64,000 bases of DNA from Ophiosphaerella korrae (taxonomy: Eukaryota; Ascomycota; Dothideomycetes; Pleosporales; Phaeosphaeriaceae), in contig JALNQF010000117.1 of NCBI GenBank assembly GCA_028456385.1, positions 1 through 64,000 of the forward strand, in the 5' to 3' direction. The notes beneath the pieces are model-generated. The model was not told where the DNA came from and searched no databases. It was given only the letters and a program-made list of their open reading frames with translations. Positions within the stretch are counted from its first letter, which is position 1, and each line of letters begins with the position of its first letter. Shown here piece by piece: positions 23,516-34,559 of the stretch. The translations under genes were made by a program, and so were the position numbers.

Positions 23516-25193
23516 ATGTTCATTGCAATACAGGAGTTCGTACGACGGCAAGGGCTATGGCTCCTGCTGCTCTGGATCTTCCGCGAAGTCATGGGCGTCG
23601 TGTGGCAGGAATACGGGAGCTCACGCGTGTCCTGGCCCTCCAACGGCGGCGTCGAGGGCCCCCAAGCGATGCTAGTGGAGGCTACAACTATAGCTGTTCT
23701 GGAAGCCATGCTTTTCGGTGTCGCAATCCTCGCGTTCCTGCTCTGGGTGAGCGTTGTTGAGCAGCGACGTGAGCTGGTGCGACTCCAGAGTCGTCCGCCC
23801 GGGCAAATAGCGGAAGGCGGTATGTTATTGTCTCTCGAATAAGCCCGTGGCATGACAACGAGCCATGACTAACCTTGATTAGAGAAACCCTCAACGGCAA
23901 CCTCGACGAGCACTACTGCGAGGCATAGTCGCAGCAGCAGCTCACGCCGACCCGTTAGCGAACGAGCCTCGAGCGAACATTCGATCGCGAACGCCGACAG
24001 ACATACCTCGACAGATAGCTTGACAGCAACACTTGATAGGCACACCTTGGTAGAACCATCTCAAACGCCTCGCGAAATGGTGTCCGTGAGCTCCGATACA
24101 ATGGCGCCAGCCAGAGATGCACAGCTAAACCACGCTGAGAGTACTTTGGATAGTAATATGCTTGGGAATTCCTCCAAGAATAACCCAAAAGAGAGTCAGT
24201 CGAGAGTGATGAACCAACAATCGTCGGGGCCCAGGACAACGACGACTTCCAATAACCGAGTTTCGAGAACCGACAGAGTTTTTGGGACGGATAGGTCGCT
24301 CGAGGGGAGCCGACGGCGCGCTGGGGGACGGCGTTCCGCGGTTGACCCGGGTAGGGGTCCACAAGAAGGAAACCGCGGCCAAAATCAATTGCCCAAGAAG
24401 ACCAGGAACAGGACCAGGACTGGGAAATCCGGCGGAAATGCGCCCAAAGAATGGAAGCAGGCCGGTCGCGGACAGACACTTGGAACGAAAGGCAATGCTG
24501 GGAAGAACAATCGTCGAAAGGAGCCAATCAGTCAACCACAGCACCAACACCCCATCCTCAACCAGCCCGAGCACCGTGAAATGCCGTCAACTGCTCTGCA
24601 ACAACCGCACGTGGATCATCCCTTCGAACAACCGACGGATCAAAGTTTCATGCCTGCACCAACCCGGGTACACAATAATTCGCGACCTCCTCCAGTAAAC
24701 CCACCAGGTCTTTCGCCTACCGCCAGTTCTGAGACAAGAATTGTGTCGCCAATATCCCACACACCTCCGACAGCGCCTCAGTCGTCGATGGCATCTCAGC
24801 CAAGTCCAAGTGTTGCCTCAGTAACAATGACCACGATATCGACCAATACCCAAGGCTCTAAGCTGATATCGGACGTTGTAGAGTTGCAATACAGTCCAAG
24901 TGCGCTTTCTGCCCATGACGAGTCTTTTGAATCAAGCATAGAAGCGGAAGTTTCGAGTCTAGAGCCGATGGTCGCACATTTCCGTTCCAAATCGATCCCG
25001 ACGGCCTACAGCACAGACTTAGAGCAGGGCGGCAAAGCTCTGAACCGTGCTCTGACGTTTCCGCAGGGAGGTAAGAGCCATATTTACTGGGTAAGCACTA
25101 GTCTTGCATTGTGAAGATTTCGAGTCGAGTCGCTAACTCATGACTGTGTAGAGAACTCTTGAGCAAACGGATTGTGAAGAGCAACATGATTGA
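23516..25193 (+). CDS. Membrane-anchored, Ser/Thr/Pro-rich disordered protein
   Basis: Exons 23516-23819, 23883-25090 and 25152-25193 join in frame (introns 63 and 61 nt; the first has a gactaac branch site), giving about 517 residues. The N-terminus has two hydrophobic segments (GLWLLLLWIFREVMGVVW at about residue 12; TIAVLEAMLFGVAILAFLLW at about 59-80). Residues from about 102 on are rich in Ser, Thr, Pro, Gln, Asn and Arg and look disordered, with a basic patch near 190-270. A second donor at 25071 would give a shorter tail. Together with the two membrane-protein genes to the left it forms a small cluster of lineage-specific genes. No function can be assigned. Confidence 0.55.
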
Positions 25194-25829
25194 CGTTGGC
25201 GCATTTTTCACATTTTTCTCTTCCCGTTTGGATACGTGCTCTTTCAAGTCTGGTGTTCTGGCGGCATGAATTTGGCGAACCATGGCGGCGCTATGCTTCC
25301 ATCATCGTGGTTTCGGTAATCCAGCATTTACGACGTCTTTCTTCTTGGAGTGCGGAGGGAAAAAGGATGGTGTAAGTGACGGGATTCGGCCAAAAGGGAG
25401 TCTCAGGTTATCTTGATCCGTAGTTTCCGCCGCTCCCGCGCAGACTTTGCTGAATGGAGCTTCGGTCACCTTGCGCCAATTTACTTTAGTACTTAGCGAA
25501 ATCGTTCGACTTGTTGTCCATGACTCGGCACGGTGAATTCCGGCGACTTCCACGGGACCGTGAAAAGTTTGTGAGGCCTTAGTAAACGTCATCATCGCAA
25601 ACTCAGTCATCAACTAACCATGGTAAGTCCCCGAAATATGACACTAGGATAGGACAGCGAGATATCCCCTCCATCCATCCCCACATCAACTTGCTGCAAC
25701 CTAGCCACACCCAAATTTTCTCCACCGCGCGTGTTGCAGCCCAGACAAATGATTAGCAACACATCGGCATACCGCATTCGCAATACTCGGGTCATGACGA
25801 GCAAACGCTACACGCGTGTAGAAAATGTG
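25194..25829. other. Intergenic, no gene recognised
   Basis: Only short unrecognised frames. The TPR remnant begins near the right edge. Confidence 0.45.
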
Positions 25830-26270
25830 GAGACGTCGCTTCGCATTGGTTGCGCCCGGTGGAAGGAAGCCGAAGAGCCGTTTGTGCAAGCGATAGAGAC
25901 GAAAAAGAGCGTGTTTAGCGACGAGCATCCAGACACACTGATTAGCGTACACAACTTGGCGTTGACGTACAGCAATCAGGGGCGGTGGTGGAAGGAGGCC
26001 GAACAGCTGTTTATACAAGTGATAGAGACGTTTGAGCGAGCGCTTGAGGATGAGCATCATCCAGACACGCTGGCCAGTATAAACAAATCTTGCATTTACA
26101 TTGAAGAGCTACGGCTCTCTAAGTAGAGCGATTTCTTTAATGGAGGACTACTCTAAGATGCAGACAGCAGCCTTGGGTCCTCAACACCCCTATACTATTT
26201 CATTTCGCGAAGCCCCTCACAGCATGGCGACTAAGAGGCCATGGAGCTTAGCAAGCAGAATGATTTCTAA
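25830..26270 (+). pseudogene. NLR TPR-region remnant
   Basis: A short frame (ending TAG 26124-26126) encodes two and a half TPR units (DEHPDTLISVHNLALTYSNQGRW; EAEQLFIQVIETFERALEDEHH), then, in another frame, AISLMEDYSKMQTAALGPQHPYTIS, the usual end of these repeat arrays. No NB-ARC is present upstream. It is the 3' relic of another TPR-type NLR. Confidence 0.75.
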
Positions 26271-26579
26271 CTTGGTGAGGAAGGTTGGTGGTCAGACTTT
26301 CTTTAAAGTGGCGGGCTAGACGTGATACAAAAACAGTATAGCCAAGGCATGGCAGTTCGCTTACCAATTATAGTGAAGGCAACGCCTATGCGAATAGTAC
26401 ATTAGGTCCCTTGCCGTAAACATTTAGAATGAATGGCGTTAGGAAATGAGATATAACCATCGTATCCAGTAACAGAACAGTTGTTAGATTTGAAGCAGGT
26501 TATTGCAGGCTGATAAAAAGGCTTTCTCGTAACGGCCAGGTGGAGGTTGAGATAATGATGGATATACTGAGGGTTTCAG

Positions 26580-27065
26580 AAAAGCCGTATTTCAGATTGA
26601 TCATGTGACTTGAGTGAGTGAGCTCGAGTAGGAATTGAGTAGATTGATTGTTTCTGTGTCTCAGCTGTTCTATCTGTGTGTGTGTGTGTGTGTGTGTCTC
26701 CCAGTCTATATACTCGTTTCCACGCAGCTGCGACTCGGTAGTAGAAAGCCATTATCTCGAGTTTCGTGGTTGACTAATGTATCGGCTCTGCGCAGTCAGG
26801 TCATGACGTGAAGAGCCATCATACCGATGATAGCCGTTTTGCATGCGATGGCTTTGCCTTTGGCGATTGTTTGCCGACCCAGAACTCAATTCTCTGGCCT
26901 GCGCTGGTGCGTTTCTTGAATGCGACTCTCCAGGGCTGTGCCGCAGTTGAGTTGATGCGGCGGCCACATGGCTCGCTTAGTTTGTGGTGCGCACGCGATG
27001 ATCGATCGCCGGCTGAATCGTGCGAGCCAGCTCAGTTCCATCTGGCAGCGTCACATCTGACACCC
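26580..27065 (-). repeat. Dispersed repeat family R, long copy
   Basis: Reverse-oriented copy, ending at its 5' side with ctggcagcgtcacatctgac and sharing long blocks with the 56300-56820 copy, including ccacgaaactcgagataa and agccgatacattagtcaacc. It encodes on the minus strand a short frame (SGSANNRQRQ, SRYISQPRNSR) also present in the other long copy. A (GT)n microsatellite is at 26675-26697. Confidence 0.7.
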
Positions 27066-27464
27066 CTACGCAAGGCTCTTCTCCAGCATGACTCGTACCA
27101 GCTTAGAACACGTGCATAACCTAGTTTGTAACCCATCGTTGACTAACTAATTATCAAGCAGTAATTTGGTATGTATAGTATCGATAGCCTCGTACAGACA
27201 GCTGCTCTGGCGCATGAGGCTGAGCCATGGTTGGGCTGTCGCGGCCGGTTGGACTGGCGTTTTAGCTGGGCTATTGGCCTGTCTAGGCCTTAACCCGCTA
27301 TCGTTGCCCGCCTTCACAGGCTCGGCACGTGCGCTAGTGTTGACCTTGTCTTAGACATTGTAGAGAAAAGCAAGAGATATCATTGTTTCATAGATGTAAA
27401 AGTTGTTGAACTATTCTTCGTACTAAGGAAGCAAACACCATACCACATACGAATCCCTACCCCT
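27066..27464. other. Intergenic, nothing recognised
   Basis: Between repeat R and the HeLo gene. No gene family recognised. Confidence 0.45.
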
Positions 27465-28256
27465 TCAGCCGCCTTTTCCAAACGTGAACCTAGAAATTGT
27501 ACCAGAGTTGTGGCCAAGCTGTAGGCCGGCGTTGCCACTGCCTGAAAAGACAATGTGGTGGGACTTGTCGGCACTATCTGTTTTCTTCGTGATTGCTTGC
27601 TCTAAGAACTTGTCCTGGGAGGCGACGATTTCCTTTAACACAGAGATAGCTTCACTTTCTCCGATAGCAGATACTTCCGTGTCGCAGAGATCACGCTGCG
27701 CCTGCTAGGTGGCTGGGAAAAGACCTACTAAGCTGTCGACCAGTTTAGTGATGTCCTCAATTAGGCGCCGAAACTGCTTCTCCTGGTACAGCGCCCACTT
27801 TGCCTTTTGCCGTGTGCTAGACCGGTTCTATCGCTTGATAGCTAGCTGCCGTATCTTCTCATGAAGCTTCGCTATTGCCGGGTCTAGATCTGTCTGCAGG
27901 TTGTATACCACAAGGCTATCCTCTTGGGGCGCTGTCTAATTCTTGTATTTGTTAGATACACCTTCTGCTTCTGCGAATAATTCTATAATCTAGCCAAGCA
28001 AGCCTTCGGCGTGTTTAACGGTTGATTCTGATCCAAACCGTCCCCGAAGCGAAGTGGTATCGCGAACATCCTCATCCAGATGTGGAGACTTGCCCCGCCG
28101 CGACAGGCGGAGTCTTGCGCTGTCGAGCTTGAGCTGACTTGTCTGGAAGTCCTTTCCAAATGTGCGCCCAAGCTGGACGAGCTCGAAGCACTCGACTGTG
28201 TTGTTGAATAGGCCAGCAAGGGCGACGACACCAACAAGTCCGGCAACCTCTGCCAT
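27465..28256 (-). pseudogene. HeLo-domain cell-death effector with C-terminal amyloid-like motif (HET-S/SesA type), four TAG stops
   Basis: A single frame of 264 codons runs from the ATG at 28256 to TGA at 27465-27467. The start (VALAGLFNNTVECFELVQLG) and the following DFQTSQLKLDSARLRLSR are diagnostic for the HeLo (prion-inhibition and propagation) domain of HET-S, a membrane-targeting helical domain. The length is close to HET-S (289). Residues 237-254 form a FSGSGNAGLQLGHNSGTI motif, the position of the prion-forming domain in HET-S. The frame holds TAG codons at 27990, 27936, 27828 and 27705 (left coordinates) but no frameshift, so loss is recent and by point change. The gene is head-to-head with NLR2, which has the matching motif at its N-terminus, as in het-S/nwd2 pairs. 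Confidence 0.85.
27495..27548 (-). other. Amyloid-like motif of the HeLo effector
   Basis: Encodes FSGSGNAGLQLGHNSGTI. Twelve of 18 positions are identical to the N-terminal motif of NLR2 (28406-28459), including the run GLQ-x-GHNSG. Confidence 0.65.
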
Positions 28257-28378
28257 ATCGGCTCGCTAGGGTAGAGACAATGGTGATTGTAAAAACAGGA
28301 AGGGAAAGGATATTGATGAGAGGTGCGCTTCTTCTTCACACTTGCTTACGGCTCTCAACCAGATCGCTATCATGCACA
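28257..28378. promoter_or_regulatory. Divergent promoter between HeLo effector and NLR2
   Basis: Only 122 bases separate the two start codons, so the two genes must share their control region. No specific element was identified. Confidence 0.6.
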
Positions 28379-30454
28379 ATGGCCTTCCCTAGCACCAACA
28401 TCACCTTCGCGGGTGATAGCAACCTGGGACTGCAGGTAGGACACAACTCTGGCGCTATCCACGTTGCTGCGCCTTGACCAGCGCTGCGCTAACGTTCCTC
28501 TGTCCTCCAGATCGTCCCGAGACTCCACCACAGCCCTCGTGCTTCGTGCCGTTCCGCCGCGACCCTGAATTTGTCGACCGTAAAACGCTGCTTGACCAGA
28601 TATGCGAGCGATGCGCCGCGCCAGCATCTCGTGTCGCGCTGTTGAGCCTTGGCGGTGTGGGGTAAATTCAGCAGACGATCCCTGTGGTCAGCGCTCGCGC
28701 CTAACACAAGGCATAGAAAGCCCTAGCTAGCTGTCGAGCACTGCTATCGCACCGCTGAGCAGTCACCACAGACGTGGGTGTTCTGGACGCACGCCAGCAA
28801 CACCGCCCGACTCGAGCAGAGCTTCCGGGAGATAGCAGACCAGGCCAAGATTCGCGGCCGGAAGGACGCACAAGCAGATGTGTTTAAGCTAGTTCACGAC
28901 TGGCTCCACAGCGAGAAGAACGGGCGATGGCTGTTGGTCCTCGACAACGCCGACGATGCTAGCGTGCTCTCACCGCCACCAAGCAACAGTCAGAGTTCGC
29001 CGGCCGACGGCTTCACCGATGACGCCGGCGCCAGCACCAGCACCGGCGGCTTTCAGCGGCACTTATCCAAGTATCTGCCCCCGAGCAGGCATGGCTCAGT
29101 CCTTGTGACGAGCCGGACAAGGCGCGCGGCGAAGCAGATCGTGGAAGACAACGACGTTATATTGATCGAGCCAATGTACAATGCGGCTGCACAAGCTCTG
29201 CTTCGCAAGAAGCTAGGAGACGGGATTAACAAGAACGACGACATTGTCGAGCTAGCAGAGACGTTGGACTATATGCCTCTCGCTCTCGTGCAGGCGGCCA
29301 CATACATTCGAGAGCGAGCACCGCGATGCTCGGTACAGCAGTATCCTGCGGAGTACCGCAAAAGCGACAGCAGGAAGACGAGCCTGCTGAACCAGGCAGC
29401 TGGCCATCTTCGCCGCGACAAAGCAGCCAGCAACTCTATCATCATAACGTGGCAGATATCGTTCGATTACATGCAGAGCAAAAGGCAGTCAGCAGCGGAT
29501 CTGCTGTCGCTTATGAGCTTCTTCGACCGACAGGGGATTCAGGAAGCTCTACTTTGTAACCCAAGTAGTACAACAGACAATGAAGGGTTTGAAGATGATA
29601 TTGTCATATTGCGCAACTACTCCTTTATTACGGTTACAAGGGATGCGAACACGTTCGAGATGCACAGCCTAGCACAGCTAGCTACACGCACGTGCCTGGA
29701 GAACCAGGGTCAACTTGATAGGTGGCGGGGGCAATTTATCCCCAACCTGTGCGCAGAACTGCCTACAGGATAGCACGAGAACTGGCAGAAATGTCAAGTA
29801 CTGTTTCTACATGCGAGAGCGGCATTAGCATATCGGCCTCAAGACAAGGACTCGCTTAAGGAGTGGGCCTTGTTACTATACAACGCGGCGTGGTACGTAT
29901 GGCAACGAGGAAGAGTAGGCGAAGCAGAATATATGTCAACGGTATCGATGGAGGTCAGGCAGGAGGTGTTTGGGAAAGAAAATGCGGAGACGCTAAGCAG
30001 CATGGCAATGATCGGGCTAGCAAGAAATCTTGGAGGCAAGTACAAGGAGGCAGAAGCAATGAACAGGCAGACGCTAGCGCTAAAAGAGACGGTGCTTGGG
30101 CGTGAGCATCCTTCCACGCTGGTAAGTATGAGTAACTTAGCGGAAGTGCTGGGGCGCCAAGGCAAGTATGAGGAGGCGGAAGCAATGAACAGGCAGACGC
30201 TGGTGCTGTCAGAGACGGTGCTTAGGCGTAAGCATCTAGACACGCTGACAAGCATATACTGCCGCGCCCAACTTCTCACAAAGCTGCATTACTACCACGA
30301 GTCTCTTGCCCTTTACGAAAGAGCATGCGCTGGGTATCACATTGTCTTTGGGGAGGATCACTTAACAACTCGTGCGTGTCACCAACATTATACTATGACT
30401 AGAATATATGCAACAGAAAACCAGCATTCACCCGTACTCGCTCCAGCAGCATAG
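28379..30454 (+). pseudogene. NLR2: NB-ARC/TPR protein paired with the HeLo gene, inactivated
   Basis: Exon 1 starts at 28379; exon 2 is 28511-28661 (151 nt, exactly the size of NLR1 exon 2); exon 3 starts at 28717 and runs to 30454. Residues 10-27 are the motif FAGDSNLGLQVGHNSGAI. The domain order is motif, RPETPP linker, NB-ARC (LLVLDNADD, VLVTSRTR, MPLALVQAA), MHS-like FEMHSLAQLAT, then about four TPR units. Lesions: no GT donor is visible at the end of exon 1; the P-loop reads GGVGKP followed at once by TAG (28724-28726) where Ser-Gln is expected; and TAG at 29771-29773. The rest of the frame is open. The product would have been the sensor of the HeLo effector. Confidence 0.8.
28406..28459 (+). 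other. Amyloid-like motif of NLR2
   Basis: Codons 10-27 after the ATG at 28379. Matched to the C-terminal motif of the divergent HeLo gene. Confidence 0.65.
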
Positions 30455-30595
30455 GTATACATACAAGGTGTCGAGGTTGGCACGCAGGCTATTAAAAATT
30501 GGTATTAGAAGCTCAAAGACATCTTCAAAATAAGAAGCTTTTACATGGATTAGTATACTGTATAGCAGTTTAGTTACTCTCTTGTACGTCTATCT

Positions 30596-30690
30596 TACTG
30601 TCAGAGATGCGACGCTGCCAGTTAGAGCTGAGCTGGCTCGTGAGATTCAGATGGCAATCGATCGAGTATCGCACGTGCGCGCCACTAGCT
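30596..30690 (+). repeat. Dispersed repeat family R, short fragment
   Basis: Starts with ctgtcagagatgcgacgctg and continues agctggctcgtgagattcag, matching the left end of the 56300 copy in the same orientation. The rest of the element is missing or strongly diverged. Confidence 0.6.
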
Positions 30691-31836
30691 AAGCAGCCAA
30701 TCAGTATCCATCGATAAATTCGACAACATCTCGAATCGCGTGAACGTCCACGCATTGTGTTTCTATGTCGTTGATCTGCTACCTGAGGCAGCAGTTTGCT
30801 GACATGAGACAGTGCCAACATGACCCAGGATACCATTTGTTCAAAAGCTCTGGCGTACTCACTGCAGCCTCAGCTCGAGACGCGCGACTTGGCGAGCAAA
30901 ACGTTCAAAATTACGACTTTGTATAATGGATATATTATACTCAAATTTGGCTGTTTTACATGTTCACTTTTCATCTGCGTTGTGCAGTTATTAAGGTTGC
31001 AAGACAGATTTGTATGCGTTGAGGTGGCCATTGCGGCGAGTAAAGGCAGCTAAAACCGCGGCGAACCAGCGTTGTTTATGGTCCGTGCGCGTTGCTGCGT
31101 ATATCAGATAGACAAGCGGCCTCTTAGGACATGACCATTCAACCATGACCACTCAGCCATGACCACTCAACCATGACCACTCAACCATCACTACTCAACC
31201 ATCGCTACTCAACCATCACTACTCGACCATTCCTCTCCTGACCTTCGCCATCTTTACACGACAATGCTGTACGTTCGCGGACCTGCTCTGATCCTCTCAA
31301 TTCTTCAACCGCCACAACGTTAGCCGATCTTCTTCCGTCATCCCGGCTACGATGATAGCAACAACGTACTCTTCAAGCTCTATGCGATGGACATAGATAC
31401 AGATGGCAGTCACAATAATGAACACGACGAACCACAAGCACTGGGTAATCCAGGTCTGTATGCGCAGTTTGCGCTTAGAGCAGTGCTTGCGGCAACACGA
31501 TAGGTATAGCTAATAGATAACAATATAGAGAAAGTTTACGCTCGGCTCGGATCTTCGTTGAGCTCAACTTGTGCGGATACTTGATTGGTCAAGGATACTC
31601 GATTGGTCAAGGATACTCAGTTCGCCAAGCACGTCATCAGCTTCATCAGTGTTTAAGTCCAGAAATTAGTAGGGCTCGACATATTTTGCCAAGACTTTCA
31701 TCAATAGCTTCTAGTACGATTTTCGTGTTACCGTGAATGCCCATGTCGAATTTATCCACACGAAGGCATACCACCTTCCAAACTCGAGTGCCTTGCTTGG
31801 CCATCCCATACTCTCTGGCCTGTCTATCCTTGAGGC
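30691..31836. other. Intergenic with a short tandem repeat
   Basis: No gene recognised. A minus-strand frame near 31810-31670 (RVWKVVCLRVDKFDMGI) looks protein-like but is unassigned; it may belong to the damaged kinase gene next to it. Confidence 0.4.
31130..31232. repeat. 14-bp tandem repeat
   Basis: Seven to eight imperfect copies of catgaccactcaac, the later copies changed to catcactactcaac. Confidence 0.85.
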
Positions 31837-32728
31837 CTAAGCGGCGCGCTTGCAGTAACGCGACACAGATGACGATACGGGGAACGAGCTGCGGCGTGCG
31901 CTAGCAGCTGGCAGACGACGATACGATGAAAGAAGAACGGCGGCGCGCTGGCAGCTAGTAGATGACGATACAGGGAATGCGTTCTTTAGCTCGCCGGGAA
32001 TAAGGATATGTAACCAATCATAGCTTTCCACTAGATGATTGTTCGAGTTATACACGAGACCAACGTCTAATTTTCCCTTGCTGACCGAACCAGGAATAAG
32101 CTTGTTTGGGGTGGTAATACAGTGGCGACGCCTCGAAGGATGGGAGCCACGTTCTTCTGCAACTAGCAAGGGTTGGTCAATGCAACGGTGAAGAAACTGC
32201 AGAACCGATGCTTCTTCGCAACCCTCAGGCCACTCCACCCAGCCGACACCCTCTTGGAACAGCGGTGGGTCCGACTCTTTGCAGCTCTGTAATACCGCCG
32301 TTGTAATTTCGGCAAGCTTCGGTATCTCTCCAAAGAATGAAGAATGTGGCAAAGACACCTGGATGATTTATCCTCAGGTTATCCTCCACCTCGGTCTTGA
32401 GGGTAGGGTCCACACTCCTCCTCAGGCACAGCGTCTGTTGGAAGGACGCGGTACGTGAAGGATGGGATGGGGGTAGGGATAGGGGCGGTGTCGACGACGG
32501 TTTGGCATCCGTTGTGGCCGCTGACTCGGCAACAAGTTCATAGACGTTCGCCCAGACATGGGAATCAGACTCATGGTTGAGGACTGCTGCGAGGAGGGGT
32601 ATGGTGCGTCCAAGGTCGAACGCGCCACTTTTGACTGCAAGGTTGAGTTGGGACAGGTCGCTAAAGAGATTCTTCACGCCGCTGCTAGATGGCAATGAAC
32701 GAGATGCGGTGAGAGCTTGCAGTGCCAA
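31837..32728 (-). pseudogene. FunK1-type protein kinase, N-terminal part only
   Basis: Two overlapping minus-strand frames (32728-32225 and 32358-31837) continue one another with a frameshift near 32340. Together they read like the N-terminal region of fungal FunK1 kinases: NHESDSHVWANVYELVAE, QQTLCLRRS, GVFATFF/FFGEIPKL, GVGWVEWPEGCEEASVLQF, GKLDVGLV and HILIPGELKN. After GELKN the homology ends in a short tandem repeat (cgtcatct..ctgccagcgcgcc) and a stop. The catalytic kinase lobes are absent. An intron before 32728 may hide more 5' sequence. Confidence 0.7.
31845..31975. repeat. Tandem repeat at the FunK1 truncation point
   Basis: About three imperfect copies of a 40-46 base unit containing ctggcagctagtagatgacgatac/ctggcagacgacgatacg. 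It replaces the rest of the kinase gene. Confidence 0.65.
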
Positions 32729-33762
32729 AACGAGTTCGACAGTAGAATCCTGAAGATTTAAGTTATGTCTATTAGAAGAACACGATGAAAGATTTCATAT
32801 CAGTAACCCCTGTATTCGTCATTTATTCCATCTGGCACAGTAGTGGAACTAGACACGTCGAGGCGCTGTAAGAGCGATTGAGTAGAGTCGCGAAACGCGT
32901 CTAGCCCATAGCTTCGCCTCGACTATCGTCGATCGCGTCGCATCCGCCATGACGACAAGGCGTAACAAACGACGCGCTTACAGGCTAAACGCACACGATG
33001 GCCGTGTAATGAGCGGGGCGGGGCGGGGCAGATGCATGCGAGCCTTGCCCTACTACATCTGGAAGAATTCGAGCATCGAGAGGGAGGCAAAGGTGAATGG
33101 TTTGGCGCCATTACAACCTCGCTTAATCCATGGTCAGTTGACCTGCTGCCTCGAATGTCGGCAGATATCGGAGAGGTAACTGGATTGAGATTGTGGCACA
33201 TGTGGCTTATCCCTCCGTAAGCCACACTAACCACAAGCCTAGCCCGTAGCTAGAAGCCATCCTAAAATAAACGGTGGGAAGCCATGTAATCATAATCGTC
33301 CGAAGTTAGGTCGAAGCAGGCTACCGTACTCCACCACCAAACAAGACACGCTAGCGAACAGAGCATAACAACCTCAATCTCTAGTCCTTTTATTCCCTCT
33401 GAATTCGATGATGAGTTTGATAATGCTGATGCCGAGCTCCGATCCTAATCTACCACCCCGGGCGGCCCTAGAGCTCGGTTCTCGAGAGGATCCAGACGAG
33501 CATGTATGGGAATACGGGTTTGGAGATGACACTGGGATGGTGATAAGAGGTTAGGGCATGATGAAGCAAATGAAAATGCAATGCATAGGGAGTTATGACG
33601 CCGAGAAACGCAAGGAAAGGAGGACGGCATAGCCGCGTCCTTATTATTGCGCTGCTACAATGAGACGGCACTTTGTGCAGCAAATAGCGCATCATAGCGC
33701 GAGAAGAGAATCGAGAAGGTATCTGCTAGTCAGCAAATCACTAGTAAGATGCTCTTAGTTAA
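32729..33762. other. Intergenic, no gene recognised
   Basis: Short frames only on both strands. Nothing supportable. Confidence 0.45.
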
Positions 33763-34250
33763 TTATTTATCCTCGTAATCACTCTCCTGATCTGCGCGCT
33801 TTGCTGCTCTCTCCTCTTGCTCAGCGTACTTTGCTTCATCATCTGACCACATCTTTTCAGGAGGTGTTTCTGATCGTTTTCGTTCATTGATGTTATTAGG
33901 CAAAGATTCTTTAGACTGTGTTTGCCGTACTGCACTCTCTGCCGTGGCAAGATATTGGTAGAGTTGTATCCCAGAGATGTAGATTTCTGTATCGTCATCT
34001 CCTATTTCCTCCTGTGCAAGTGCTTTGTGGGTGAAATCTCGGAGGTGGAGCCGTAGTCCAGGGTGTTCGACGAGACTTCCTTTCTCATCACGAAAAGCCT
34101 AATAGGAACGTCAGAACATTAAGAATGGGTCAAAGTTATGAAGGCTGTGCCTACCTTGTCTGCGACCACGTCCACAGCTCGTAAAAGGGATCGCAAAAGC
34201 GATAATGTGTATAAAAATCACGCGAATCGCCGAAACTACGTATCACACCT
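33763..34250 (-). pseudogene. 3' exons of an unrecognised gene
   Basis: The last exon (34098-33763, stop TAA at 33763-33765) reads RDEKGSLVEHPGLRLHLRDF and ends in a charged, Glu/Lys-rich coil (EAKYAEQEERAAKRADQES). It joins in phase 0 across a 56-nt intron (34154-34099) to an exon ending LLRAVDVVADK. Upstream that frame soon meets a stop, but a further stretch near 34360-34260 (SDNCNELASYLLKWGREFKF) also looks coding. Could be the tail of the HET-NACHT-WD40 gene to the right or a separate gene. Function unknown. Confidence 0.4.
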
Positions 34251-34559
34251 CAAGACCCTAGATGGTTTCGTCATCTGAGTTTGGTGTGTTGAATTTGAAT
34301 TCACGACCCCATTTCAGCAGATAGCTGGCGAGTTCGTTGCAGTTATCGGAAATGCAATAGCAGTCGTGCATTGAGGAAAGTCAGCACGGCGTGATGCATA
34401 GTCGAACGAGTCGTTCGAGATTGTGCTTATCAATACCTGGATCGGATGGTTGTCGTAGCTCGTATTCGGCTTTTCGTTCACATAGTAACTCTATTTTGCG
34501 GAAAGAATATCGGCCATGGGGGCGCCGGAACTTTTCATGTTAGAAGCGGTTTCTATGAA

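Noticed and set aside
27465..28256. TAG reassigned or read through as Gln, because many frames here stay open across TAG.
   Set aside because: Intact genes in the window (NLR4, NLR5, protease, gasdermin) contain no internal TAG, and the bias is explained by RIP.
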